This document shows, in pieces, positions 46,129 through 55,789 of a stretch of DNA of 64,000 nt (position 1 is its first letter; each line of letters begins with the position of its first letter). Made by a program: the position numbers and the translations under genes. The DNA is from Taklimakanibacter lacteus (lineage in GTDB: Bacteria > Pseudomonadota > Alphaproteobacteria > Rhizobiales > Aestuariivirgaceae). The stretch lies in NCBI GenBank assembly GCA_003576695.1, contig QOZQ01000004.1, positions 186,001-250,000 of the forward strand, written 5' to 3'. The notes beneath the pieces are model-generated. The model was not told the origin of the DNA and did no database searches. It saw nothing but the letters and a program-made list of their open reading frames with translations.

Positions 46129-46292
46129 CCTCCCTCCGCCACGCGCAGCGCGGGGAAGGACGCCCGTAGGGCGGACGGGTGGGGCCTCTCCGCCGGTAGG
46201 TGCGCAACTTGAGAGATATCCCTCGTGGAGACACCCCACCCGTCACGCGTTCCGCGTGCCACCCTCCCCGCCTTCGGCGGTGGAGGGAGAAT
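46129..46292. repeat. MITE-like palindromic element, copy 2
   Basis: Same ends and inner inverted pairs as the element at 30482-30680 (CTCCCTCCGCC left, CGGCGGTGGAGGGAG right; GACGGGTGGGG/CCCCACCCGTC inside), with a shorter (164 bp) and different centre. Located between OsmC and the aminotransferase. Confidence 0.75.
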
Positions 46293-46310
46293 CCGGCAAT
46301 GTCCCGGTGA

Positions 46311-47579
<1,269 letters not shown>

Positions 47580-47584
47580 CCTCG

Positions 47585-48088
47585 ATGATGTTCGACCTGT
47601 CGATCCCGGTCTTCATTCACTTCCTGAACGGTGTGGCGGCGCTCCTGCGCAAGGCGGAGGCGCATGTCCAGGCCAGGAAGCTCGATCCCAATGCCTTTCT
47701 GACGGCCCGGCTGTTCCCGGACATGTTCACCTTCACCAAGCAGGTGCAGCTCGCCTGCGACTTCGCCAAGGGGACCGCTGCCCGCCTTGCCGGCATCACG
47801 GCGCCCAGCCATCCGGATGACGAGAAGAGCTTCGATGAGCTGCATGAGCGCATCCGCAAGACGATCGAGTTTCTGCGCAGCCTGAACAAGGACCAGTTCG
47901 CCGAAGCGGAGACGCGAGCGATCACCTTCAAGGCCGGCGGCAAGGAGATGACCGTCAAGGGCGCCCAGTATCTTGCCAATGTCGGCTTGCCGAATTTCTA
48001 CTTCCATGTGACGACGGCCTATGCGCTGCTCCGGCACAATGGCGTCGAAATCGGCAAAGGCGACTTCCTGGCGCGCGACCTGCGCTAA
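47585..48088 (+). CDS. DUF1993 domain protein (DinB-like helical bundle)
   Basis: 167 residues. The whole length matches DUF1993 (for example VFIHFLNGVAALLRKAEAH near the start and FYFHVTTAYALLRHNG near the end). These are four-helix proteins of the DinB superfamily with unknown role. Five bases after the aminotransferase, so cotranscribed. Confidence 0.88.
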   Translation: MMFDLSIPVFIHFLNGVAALLRKAEAHVQARKLDPNAFLTARLFPDMFTFTKQVQLACDFAKGTAARLAGITAPSHPDDEKSFDELHERIRKTIEFLRSLNKDQFAEAETRAITFKAGGKEMTVKGAQYLANVGLPNFYFHVTTAYALLRHNGVEIGKGDFLARDLR

Positions 48089-48433
48089 AGCGCGATTCAA
48101 GGGTGTTTCACCGGTGAAAAACTGGGTGGTTATTGATATTTGTAGGTGTTATTTCCTCACCCGTCGGTGGCGTGGCTGAGGGACGGATACAGGGAATTAC
48201 AGGGAAATTCAGGGAAAAAATAAAATCCAGAACCGCCCTGAGCCCGATCAATGAGTTAGCCTCCGTCCCGCCACTCTAGCAGGGAATTGATGACCTCGGA
48301 TCAGGCGGTGCAGCGGCAAGGTCTATAGTCCTAGAGATTATGAGCGATTCCCATCAGGGAAGGCGTGAGGCAAAGCGTCCAACCTGATATTTCCCAATTT
48401 CACCTGGCCTGGCCCATGATTGCAAGACGCGTC
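48089..48433. other. AT-richer gene-free stretch with CAGGGAA repeats
   Basis: No open frame with a credible start. It contains three tandem 10-bp units CAGGGAATTA, CAGGGAAATT, CAGGGAAAAA (48190-48219) and two more CAGGGAA copies at about 48280 and 48353. The segment is much less GC-rich than flanking genes. No tRNA cloverleaf or integrase could be recognised. Confidence 0.6.
48190..48219. repeat. Tandem 10-bp repeat (CAGGGAA...) x3
   Basis: Three adjacent 10-bp units starting CAGGGAA. One helical turn spacing is what iterons or protein-binding arrays use; repeats of this sort also occur beside integrated elements in rhizobial genomes, recalled only. Confidence 0.6.
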
Positions 48434-48556
48434 TGGAGCGTGATGGCTTTTCGTCGAGTCGCCATCACGCTCCAGCTTTTTGTTTGCGCATGATTTTTCC
48501 GGAAAACCGGTATGATGGCCGGGTCAGGCTCGGCCATGAACTTTTCCGGATCATGC
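48434..48556. repeat. Composite palindromic element overlapping the AraC gene end
   Basis: Left part is a hairpin (GAGCGTGATGGC/GCCATCACGCTC) followed by AGCTTTTTGTTTGCG, right part an imperfect palindrome from GCATGATTTTTCCGG to CCGGATCATGC. The same series recurs at 59831-60053 and in short form at 52606. The right part lies inside the AraC reading frame and codes for its last ~30 residues. Confidence 0.75.
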
Positions 48557-49415
48557 TCTGGCTGAACGCCTTGCGAAAGGCCTGCGGAGTCATGCCGGCC
48601 ATCTCGCGAAAGCGGGCATTGAAGGTCGAGAGATCACCGAAACCCGCCTCATAGGCGATTGCGGAGATCCGCGTCGATGTCGTGCGCAGGGCCAAGGCGG
48701 CGCGGCGCATGCGGATATTCAGGATGAGCTGATAGGGCGTCACGCCAAGCACCCGCCGGAAGCTGCGCAGGAAGTGGTATTTGCTCATGCCGGCCGCACT
48801 GGCGAGGCCGGCAAGGCTCAGCGGCTGATCGGCGTTGTCCTCGATATGGCGGACGACATCGCCCGTCCGTCGCCGGTCTCGCGCGGAGACATGCGCGCAT
48901 GTCCGGGTGTCATCGGACAGAAGCCCCAGCACCGACTCGGCAAGGGTGATCGACAGCTCCTCGAGATAGATCGGGTTCTCTCGCCGCGCAGCCGCTTCCA
49001 CATTGACCACATGAGCCGCCAGCTGCCGGATGGCCGGCAGCATCGTTGTCGGGAAGCGGAAGCGGTGCGAGCCGGCAGCACTGGCCGCGATTTCCTCGAA
49101 GAGCGGTCTGGAGAAATGGAAGGAAATGCAGTGATCGCCGGTCCCGTGGTCATGCCCGCACTCAAAGCAGGCGCCGGCATTGCCGAGCAGCACGGAGCCC
49201 GGATACATCAGCGAGCATCCGCTCTCGCTGCGATAGAGAAAGGCTCCCGCGAGGACGACGGCGATCGCCACATTGTCATGGCGTTCCTCGAAAGAACGGT
49301 CCTGCGGCCCCAGCTCGCACCGCACATCGCTCACGCTCCAGCCTTCGCCCCTGGCCAATGTCCGGGCAGTGGGCGCGCGGGGCTTTTGGGCATGGCGGGG
49401 CGAAGAAGCGAGCAT
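48465..49415 (-). CDS. AraC-family transcriptional regulator
   Basis: 316 residues. The C-terminal DNA-binding domain has two helix-turn-helices at about 190-285, with GMSKYHFLRSFRRVLG and EAGFGDLSTFNARFREMAG. The N-terminal half is a cupin-like ligand domain. The last ~30 residues (from SMIRKSSWPS to RKQKAGA) are encoded by an inserted palindromic repeat and are not part of the family. It is divergent from the VOC gene, which it may control. Confidence 0.85.
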   Translation of the reverse strand: MLASSPRHAQKPRAPTARTLARGEGWSVSDVRCELGPQDRSFEERHDNVAIAVVLAGAFLYRSESGCSLMYPGSVLLGNAGACFECGHDHGTGDHCISFHFSRPLFEEIAASAAGSHRFRFPTTMLPAIRQLAAHVVNVEAAARRENPIYLEELSITLAESVLGLLSDDTRTCAHVSARDRRRTGDVVRHIEDNADQPLSLAGLASAAGMSKYHFLRSFRRVLGVTPYQLILNIRMRRAALALRTTSTRISAIAYEAGFGDLSTFNARFREMAGMTPQAFRKAFSQSMIRKSSWPSLTRPSYRFSGKIMRKQKAGA

Positions 49416-49505
49416 GCGGCAAAAATAGCAATTTTCCCCAAGCGCGCCAATCGCCGGTGAGGTTAGATGCGCGCACTACTGACATTTTCAGGTGGAGTAA
49501 CTGCA

Positions 49506-49889
49506 ATGCTCGATCACGTCTCGATTGGTGTGCGCGATATCGCCAGGGCGAAGCGCTTCTATGATGCAGCCCTGGTGCCTCTCGGCTATGCCTGTCTCAG
49601 CGAAAGTCCCGGCTCCCTCGGCTATGGCAGCGGCAATGTTTCTCTCTGGATCAGCGAAAGCGAGCGGCCGGTTCCGGCGGATGAGAAGTCGGGCCTGCAT
49701 TTCTGCTTTGCCGCGCCCAGCCGCGAAAGTGTCGCGGCCTTCCACAAGAGCGCTCTGGCCGAGGGTGGGCGCGACAATGGCAAGCCCGGGCTCCGGGCCG
49801 ACTACGGTCCGGACTACTTCGCCGCCTTCGTGGTCGATCCGGACGGCTATCGCCTGGAAGCCTATTGTGGTCATCCGGCGAAGGATTGA
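49506..49889 (+). CDS. VOC (glyoxalase/bleomycin resistance) family protein
   Basis: 127 residues from ATG 49506 (GGTGGAG upstream). Two beta-alpha-beta-beta-beta modules: MLDHVSIGVRDIARAKRFYD at the start (metal-ligand His4) and DPDGYRLEAYC near the end (Glu ligand). Small VOC proteins bind metal and act as isomerases, dioxygenases or binding proteins. Substrate unknown. Confidence 0.86.
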   Translation: MLDHVSIGVRDIARAKRFYDAALVPLGYACLSESPGSLGYGSGNVSLWISESERPVPADEKSGLHFCFAAPSRESVAAFHKSALAEGGRDNGKPGLRADYGPDYFAAFVVDPDGYRLEAYCGHPAKD

Positions 49890-49893
49890 TGCC

Positions 49894-50064
49894 ATGACCG
49901 AAGGCGGGGCCATCAGGCAGCTCAGGGCATTGAATGCCCGCTTCATCCACAATTTCGTGACCAATGACGTTGCCGCGCATGCGGCAACTACCCGCCGGGA
50001 CGATCGTGCGGAAATACATCATAGGCGAGCTGCAGGACGGCCGGACAAAAACCGAGTCAATTGA
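49894..50064 (+). pseudogene. NTF2/SnoaL-like gene remnant
   Basis: 56 codons from ATG 49894. The first ~30 residues (RQLRALNARFIHNFVTNDV) match the N-terminal helix of NTF2/SnoaL-like (DUF4440-type) proteins, but the frame then changes character. In another frame the sequence continues briefly as a related-looking strand and stops. The rest of the ~120-residue domain is missing, so it appears frameshifted and truncated before the GNAT gene. Confidence 0.55.
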
Positions 50065-50125
50065 ATCGGTTAGGCTGATGCCTTAAGTTGCCGGTCGAAG
50101 TTGCGAAGATTTCCTCCGTAGGCAG

Positions 50126-50629
50126 ATGATGGTGTCGATTTCGGTGGAGCGGCCCGGGCAGCGCGACGGGGTTCTGGCGCTCAACCGACTCGCCTTCGAG
50201 GGTGACGACGAAGCGCGCATCATCGAAGCGCTGACCCGCGATGGCCTCGTCGTCCTTTCGCTGGTGGCGAGCGATGACGATCAGGTCATCGGCCATATCC
50301 TGTTCAGCCGGCTCGAGGTCGAGATGGAGAGGCGTGCCATCAGGGCCGTTGCGCTCGCCCCCATGGCGGTGCATCCGGATCAGCAGGGCAAGGGCATCGG
50401 TTCGGCGCTGGTCAGGCGCAGCCTCGATCTTCTGGCGGCGCATGGAGTCGAGGCGGTCCTGGTGGTGGGGCATACGGGTTTCTATCCGCGGTTCGGCTTC
50501 TCGGCGGCGCTCACGCGGCAGATTGCCGGACCGTTCCAGGGCCTGGAGGCGTTCATGGGGCTGGAGCTCAGGGCCGGGGCTTTGTCCGGCCAGGGCATAT
50601 GCCGCTATCCGGCCGCCTTCGGACTCTGA
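50126..50629 (+). CDS. GNAT-family N-acetyltransferase
   Basis: 167 residues. The acetyl-CoA motif is [19 protein letters not shown] near residue 90, followed by [17 protein letters not shown], as in YhbS-like acetyltransferases. Acceptor unknown. The 3' end overlaps tctA by 25 bp on the opposite strand. Confidence 0.88.
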   Translation: MMVSISVERPGQRDGVLALNRLAFEGDDEARIIEALTRDGLVVLSLVASDDDQVIGHILFSRLEVEMERRAIRAVALAPMAVHPDQQGKGIGSALVRRSLDLLAAHGVEAVLVVGHTGFYPRFGFSAALTRQIAGPFQGLEAFMGLELRAGALSGQGICRYPAAFGL

Positions 50630-52113
50630 AGGCGCGCCGCCCGCCAGCGGTAGAGCAGCGGCCCGATAAAGACGAGGGCCGCGATGATGAGAAGCGCCAG
50701 CGACAGGGGATGGGTGAAGAAGACCGAGGCGTCGCCCTGGCTGATGGTCAAGGCGCGGCGGAACTGCGCTTCGGCCAGCCGACCGAGAATGAGGCCGATG
50801 ACGCAGGGCGCCACCGGGAAATCATAGCGCCGCATCAGGAGGCCCAATATGCCGACCAGGAAGAGCAGCACGAGGTCGAAGGTCGAGTTGTTGAGGGTGT
50901 AGACGCCGAGCGTCGAGAACAACAGGATTCCGCCATAGAGCAGCGGCTGCGGAATGGACAGCAGGCGCACCCAAAGTCCGGCCAGCGGCAGGTTCAGCAC
51001 CAGCAGCATCACATTGCCGATATAGAGGCTGGCGATCAGGCCCCAGACCAGGGTCGAGGACGACGCGAACAGCAGCGGGCCCGGCTTCAGATTATATTGC
51101 TCGAAAGCGGCGAGCAGGATGGCGGCCGTCGCCGAGGTCGGCAGCCCGAGCGTGAGCAGCGGCACGAGGACGCCGGCGACCGCCGCATTGTTGGCGGCTT
51201 CGGGTCCGGCGACACCTTCAATGGCCCCCTTGCCGAACTCCTCCGGGTGCTTGGACATGCGTTTTTCGAGGAAATAGGACAGGAAGGTCGGGATTTCGGT
51301 ACCGCCCGCCGGCAGGGCGCCAAAGGGGAAGCCGAGCGCCGTACCGCGCAGCCATGGCTTCCAGGAGCGCCGCCATTCCTCGGCGGTCATGAACAGGGAG
51401 CCGCGAATGGGCACGATCTCGGCGGCGCGCATGTCGGGCCTGGATGCCATATAGAGCGCTTCGCCCACGGCGAAGAGCCCGACCGCCACGACCACGATAT
51501 CGATGCCGCGCAACAGGCTCAGTATGTCGAAAGTCAGGCGCGGCTGGCCGGTCAGCACGTCGGTGCCGACAAGCCCGATGGCGAGGCCGAGCAGGAGGCT
51601 GGTGACGCCACGCGACAAGGAGAGTCCGAGCAATGCCGATACCGTCGTAAAGGCGAGCACCATGAGGGCGAAATATTCGGCCGGTCCGAAGAGGAGGGCG
51701 AGCTTGACGAAAAGCGGGGCCAGGAAAGTTATGGCGACGGTGCCGATCGTGCCGGCGACGAAAGACCCTATCGCGGCAGTGGCGAGGGCGGCCGCACCGC
51801 GGCCTTTCCTCGCCATCACATTGCCCTCGACCGCGGTGATGATGGTGCCGGATTCGCCCGGCGTGTTGAGCAGGATGGATGTGGTCGAGCCGCCATACAT
51901 CGCGCCGTAATAAAGGCCGGCGAACATGATGAAGGCGCCGGTCGGATCAAGCTTGGCGGTGATCGGCAGGAGCAGGGCTATGGTGAGCGCCGGGCCGATG
52001 CCGGGCAGGATGCCGATGGCGGTGCCGAGCGTGGTGCCGAGCAGGCACCACAAGAGGTTCATCGGCGTGAGCGCCGTGTAAAAGCCTTGCAGGAGCGAGC
52101 CGAGGACGTCCAT
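50605..52113 (-). CDS. tctA: Tripartite tricarboxylate transporter large permease
   Basis: 502 residues with about ten to twelve membrane helices. The TctA signature stretch near the N-terminus ([20 protein letters not shown]) and [13 protein letters not shown] near residue 78 are visible. With TctB and the periplasmic binder TctC it imports citrate or other di-/tricarboxylates using ion gradients. Last gene of tctCBA, 2 bp after tctB. Confidence 0.93.
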   Translation of the reverse strand: MDVLGSLLQGFYTALTPMNLLWCLLGTTLGTAIGILPGIGPALTIALLLPITAKLDPTGAFIMFAGLYYGAMYGGSTTSILLNTPGESGTIITAVEGNVMARKGRGAAALATAAIGSFVAGTIGTVAITFLAPLFVKLALLFGPAEYFALMVLAFTTVSALLGLSLSRGVTSLLLGLAIGLVGTDVLTGQPRLTFDILSLLRGIDIVVVAVGLFAVGEALYMASRPDMRAAEIVPIRGSLFMTAEEWRRSWKPWLRGTALGFPFGALPAGGTEIPTFLSYFLEKRMSKHPEEFGKGAIEGVAGPEAANNAAVAGVLVPLLTLGLPTSATAAILLAAFEQYNLKPGPLLFASSSTLVWGLIASLYIGNVMLLVLNLPLAGLWVRLLSIPQPLLYGGILLFSTLGVYTLNNSTFDLVLLFLVGILGLLMRRYDFPVAPCVIGLILGRLAEAQFRRALTISQGDASVFFTHPLSLALLIIAALVFIGPLLYRWRAARLQSPKAAG

Positions 52114-52115
52114 GG

Positions 52116-52598
52116 CTACAGGATCCCCGCCAGAATGCCGGGCGGCAGCTGCAACCCCAGCCCATGGGTGAAGCCCAGATAGCTGACGAGCGCCAGGATC
52201 ACCGCGACGATGCCGTCACGCAGGAACTTGCGGCTGCCGAAAGCGAAGGCGACGCACATGAAAAGGAAGATCGCCGCGATCACGAAGCCCAGGGGCTTGA
52301 GGATGTTGAGATGGATGAGGAGGCCCGCGCCGATGACGAGGAGGGCGCGCCAATCGGTGTCGAAGCCTTCGGCGACGATCTCGCGCCGGGCAGCGGGCGT
52401 CCAGGAATTCCAGGCGAAATAGGCGCCGACGACAGCGAGTCCGAAGGCGATGAAATAGGGGAAAACCTGCGGACCGACCTTGGCATAGGTCGGCGGCACC
52501 TGCATCTGCGTGGCATCGAAGAAGATGATGGCGCCCAGAACAACGAGGCCGAAGCCGATCGCAAGACCGGCTCCGGATATGGGTGAGTTGGTGTTCAT
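52116..52598 (-). CDS. tctB: Tripartite tricarboxylate transporter small permease
   Basis: 160 residues with four hydrophobic helices, the usual small subunit. [20 protein letters not shown] near residue 34 is typical of TctB. Between tctC and tctB (52606-52663) lies a short palindromic repeat. Confidence 0.9.
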   Translation of the reverse strand: MNTNSPISGAGLAIGFGLVVLGAIIFFDATQMQVPPTYAKVGPQVFPYFIAFGLAVVGAYFAWNSWTPAARREIVAEGFDTDWRALLVIGAGLLIHLNILKPLGFVIAAIFLFMCVAFAFGSRKFLRDGIVAVILALVSYLGFTHGLGLQLPPGILAGIL

Positions 52599-52605
52599 CG
52601 GCGGA

Positions 52606-52663
52606 CTTTTTGGTTGCGCATGATCTTGCCGGAAAACCGGCCTCCACTTTTCCGGGTCATGCG
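52606..52663. repeat. CATGATC-type palindrome inside the tct operon
   Basis: CTTTTTGGTTGCGCATGATCTTGCC...GGGTCATGCGC, the same palindromic family as at 48478 and 59868. It fills the space between tctC and tctB, where an RNA hairpin could lower expression of the permeases relative to the binding protein. Confidence 0.65.
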
Positions 52664-53641
52664 CTACTGGACGAGGCCGATGCCCTTCAGGATCTCGGTG
52701 ACACGGGTATTTTCGTCGGCCAGCAGCTTGGCGAAGTCGTCGCCCGGCAGATAGAGGTCGGTCCAGTTCTTGGCGGCGAGGACCTTCTTCCAGCTGTCGC
52801 TCTTCACGGCGGCGTCGACGGTCCCGAGAAGCGCCTTCTTCTGCTCGTCATTGATGCCGGGAGGCGCCACGATGGCGCGCCAGTTGGCGAGGACCACATC
52901 GACGCCCTGCTCCTTGAGGGTCGGGATGTCGATGCCGGCGACGCGCTCGGGCGCGGAAATGGCGAGCGCCCGCAATTCGCCCGACTTGATCTGGCCTTCC
53001 CATTCGCTGTAGCCGGAGATGCCAGCCACCACATGGCCGCCCATCACCGCGGCCAGCGCTTCGCCGCCGCCGGAGAAGGGGACGTAATTGAGCTTCGACA
53101 CATCGGCGCCCGAAGCCTTGGCGATCAGGCCGGCCAGGATGTGATCGGTGCCGCCGGCCGAGCCGCCGCCCCAGGCGAGGGAGCCCGGATCGGCCTTGAG
53201 CTTGGCGACCAGATCGGCGAGCGTCTTGATTTCGGACGAGCCCGGAACGACGATGACCTCATATTCGCCGGTGAGCCTGGCGATCGGCGTCGTGTTTTCG
53301 AGGGTGACGGCGGACTTGTTGGTGAGGATGGCGCCCACCATCACCAGGCCGTTGACCATCAGGACATTGTCCTTGCCCTGTTCCTGCCCGGCGAGCTGGG
53401 CCAGGCCGACAGTGCCGCCGGCGCCCGGGATGTTCTCGACGGTGACCGCCTTGACGGCGCCGCCCGACTGGACGGCCTCCTGCATGGCGCGGGCCGTCTG
53501 GTCCCAGCCGCCGCCGGGCGACGCCGGCGCGATGATGCGCAATTCGTCAAGCGCAAGTGCGGGGGTGGATGTAAAGGTCGGGGTGAAGCCGGCGGCGAGC
53601 ACGAGGGCAAGAGCGCTGGCAAAAAGGGTTCTGCGATGCAT
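52664..53641 (-). CDS. tctC: Tripartite tricarboxylate transporter periplasmic binding protein
   Basis: 325 residues with a signal peptide of about 30 residues (ending PALA). The body has the TctC/Bug features [16 protein letters not shown] near residue 135 and [15 protein letters not shown] near 155, which bind a carboxylate ligand. First gene of tctCBA. It is divergent from the regulator gene; a TGTCAT direct repeat lies in the shared promoter region. Confidence 0.93.
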   Translation of the reverse strand: MHRRTLFASALALVLAAGFTPTFTSTPALALDELRIIAPASPGGGWDQTARAMQEAVQSGGAVKAVTVENIPGAGGTVGLAQLAGQEQGKDNVLMVNGLVMVGAILTNKSAVTLENTTPIARLTGEYEVIVVPGSSEIKTLADLVAKLKADPGSLAWGGGSAGGTDHILAGLIAKASGADVSKLNYVPFSGGGEALAAVMGGHVVAGISGYSEWEGQIKSGELRALAISAPERVAGIDIPTLKEQGVDVVLANWRAIVAPPGINDEQKKALLGTVDAAVKSDSWKKVLAAKNWTDLYLPGDDFAKLLADENTRVTEILKGIGLVQ

Positions 53642-53721
53642 TCGGGTTCCTCCACTTGTATCGGTAACGACAGACGGCCATCTTGTTGTGGCCTCATGGA
53701 GCGGCGTTTAAGCTTGAATCC

Positions 53722-53738
53722 TGTCATGAAGCTGTCAT
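53722..53738. promoter_or_regulatory. TGTCAT-N5-TGTCAT direct repeat, likely response-regulator site
   Basis: Two identical hexamers spaced 11 bp start to start, as bound by head-to-tail OmpR/PhoB-type dimers. Located 20-36 bp before the regulator start and 81-97 bp before the tctC start. Confidence 0.5.
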
Positions 53739-53757
53739 TGCCACAAGCGCTTTTGCG

Positions 53758-54432
53758 ATGCGCATCCTGATCGTCGAGGACACGCCGGATGTCGGCGAGG
53801 CGATCGTCGCCTGGCTGTCGCGGGTCGGCTATGCCGTCGACTGGCAGATGACGGGCGAGGATGCGCGGCATGCGCTCAACGTGCAGAGCTACGATCTCAT
53901 CATCCTCGATGTGATGCTGCCCGATGTGGACGGTTTCACGCTGCTCGGCGAGATCCGGGCGCGCAAGATCGACACCGCCGTCCTGGTGCTGACGGCGCGC
54001 TCCCAGGTCGATGACCGGGTGAGCGCGCTCGATCTCGGCGCCGACGACTATCTGGTCAAGCCGTTCGACTTCCGCGAGCTCGAGGCCCGGGCGCGCGCCT
54101 TGGCGCGGCGCCGGCATGGCGCGACGGTGAGCCGGCTTGCGGTCGGCGATGTCGTCCTCGACCAGGCGGCGCGGCTGGTGACCGTCAAGGGCGAGCGCGT
54201 CGAGCTCACGCGGCGCGAGGTGGCGCTGCTCGAAGTGCTGATGGCGCGGCCCCAGCGCGTCTTCAGCAAGGCCGAGCTCCTGAACCAGCTGTTCGGCTTC
54301 GGCGAGGATGCCGGCGAGAATGCGATCGAGCTCTATGTCGCGCGGCTCAGGCGCAAGCTGGGCTCGGCCAGCATGGAGATCAGGACATTGCGGGGGCTCG
54401 GCTATCAGGCGGGATCGGCCGATGAAAAGTAG
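53758..54432 (+). CDS. tctD: Response regulator, OmpR family (TctD-like)
   Basis: 224 residues from ATG 53758. Receiver domain: acidic pair E7/D8, phosphoacceptor D51 in LILDVMLPDVDGF, Lys in DDYLVKPFDF near 101. The winged-helix output at about 125-220 has RREVALLEVLMARPQRVFSK. It should activate tctCBA on phosphorylation by the adjacent kinase. It overlaps the kinase gene by 11 bp. Confidence 0.9.
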   Translation: MRILIVEDTPDVGEAIVAWLSRVGYAVDWQMTGEDARHALNVQSYDLIILDVMLPDVDGFTLLGEIRARKIDTAVLVLTARSQVDDRVSALDLGADDYLVKPFDFRELEARARALARRRHGATVSRLAVGDVVLDQAARLVTVKGERVELTRREVALLEVLMARPQRVFSKAELLNQLFGFGEDAGENAIELYVARLRRKLGSASMEIRTLRGLGYQAGSADEK

Positions 54433-55789
54433 GTCGTCGCTGTTCTGGCGCCTCACGGCGCTGATTTCCGCGATCCTGCTCGGCGGCGCGGCGATCCTGG
54501 CGGTGGCTGCCTCCTACTATGCGCGCACCGCGGCCGATGACGCCTATGACCGCGTGCTGCTGGGGGCGGCGCGGCAGATCAGCGAGACGCTGTCGGCCGA
54601 GAATGGCGCGGTCGAGGCCGATGTGCCGGTATCGGCATTGGAGACGCTGTCGATCTCGCGCAGCGCCCGCATCTACTACCGTATCGCGACAAAGGCGGCG
54701 GAGGTCACGGGCTATGGCGATCTGCCTTTGCCGCCCGCCGCCGCCGATGGCGGGGCAGGGCCCTTCGTGGGTGACACGGAGTTCAAGGGCAGGCCGATCC
54801 GTATCGCCGCGGTCGGACGCTATTTTGCGGAAGCCAATGGCTGGGTGATGACGGTGGTCGGCCAGACGCTGGAAGCGCGCGACGGTTTGGCGCGCGATCT
54901 CACCCTCAAGGCGATGGTGCTGGTCGGCATCATGAGCTTCCTGGCGCTGGCCGGCATGATCGTGGCGATCAGGCTCGCGCTGCGGCCGCTCGTCAATATC
55001 GAGATGGCCCTGCTGAAGCGCCCGCCCAATGTGCTGACCCCGCTCGATGTCGAAGCCCCAACCGAGATCGCCACGCTCGTCTCCGCCATCAATGGCTTCA
55101 TGGACCGCCTCGCCGGGCGGCTGGAGGCGATGCAGCGCTTCATCGCCGATTCGGCGCATCAGATCCGCACTCCGCTGACCGCCCTTGTCGGCCAGGTCGA
55201 ACTGCTCACCGCTGAGACGAATGCGGCAAAGCGCAAGCATCATATCGCGCGGGTGAAAGCGCGCACCAGCGAGCTTGCCCGGCTCACCAACCAGCTGCTC
55301 AGCGATGCGATGATCAGCCATCGCGCCGAGACGATGGGGCGGTCGGAAGTGGATGCGGCGCTGCTGGCGCGCGAAGCGCTCGCCGGCGCCGTGCCGGTCT
55401 CGCTCGACCGCGACATCACGGTTACCTTCGATGCGCCGGCAGAGCCGATTGTGATGTGGGGCGATGCGGTGAGCTTGAGGGAAGCCTTCAAGAATGTGAT
55501 CGAGAATGCCATCCAGCATGGCGCCCGTTCGTTCCTGCGTCTCGCCGTGCGTCGCAGCGAGGGCGGTATCGAGGTCGAAGTGACGGATGACGGACCGGGC
55601 ATTCCGCCGGAGCTCTGGCCGCAGGTGACGGATCGCTTCTTCCGTGGCCGGTCGGGTGGGACGGGATCAGGCCTCGGCCTCGCGATCGCGCGCGAGGTGA
55701 CACTCAACCACGGCGGCGAACTCAGCTTCCACACCGAGAAGGGCATGTTCTCCGTGCTCTTCCGCTTCAATCCGGGCAAGGCCACATGA
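54422..55789 (+). CDS. tctE: Sensor histidine kinase (TctE-like)
   Basis: 455 residues from ATG 54422. Two hydrophobic helices (about 12-30 and 165-190) frame a periplasmic region of ~135 residues typical of the 2CSK_N sensor. A HAMP-like linker follows, then the phosphorylation box SAHQIRTPL with His246, and ATP boxes NVIENAIQHGA, DDGPGIPPE and GSGLGLAI. Overlaps its regulator by 11 bp and the binding protein by 4 bp. Confidence 0.92.
   Translation: MKSRSSLFWRLTALISAILLGGAAILAVAASYYARTAADDAYDRVLLGAARQISETLSAENGAVEADVPVSALETLSISRSARIYYRIATKAAEVTGYGDLPLPPAAADGGAGPFVGDTEFKGRPIRIAAVGRYFAEANGWVMTVVGQTLEARDGLARDLTLKAMVLVGIMSFLALAGMIVAIRLALRPLVNIEMALLKRPPNVLTPLDVEAPTEIATLVSAINGFMDRLAGRLEAMQRFIADSAHQIRTPLTALVGQVELLTAETNAAKRKHHIARVKARTSELARLTNQLLSDAMISHRAETMGRSEVDAALLAREALAGAVPVSLDRDITVTFDAPAEPIVMWGDAVSLREAFKNVIENAIQHGARSFLRLAVRRSEGGIEVEVTDDGPGIPPELWPQVTDRFFRGRSGGTGSGLGLAIAREVTLNHGGELSFHTEKGMFSVLFRFNPGKAT

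Noticed and set aside
48240-48285. tRNA 3' end or attachment site (CCTCCGTCCCGCCA)
   Set aside because: No T-arm or cloverleaf can be built upstream, and no integrase is nearby.
50599-52182. 527-codon open frame opposite tctA
   Set aside because: Antisense to a clear permease; low-complexity charged translation.
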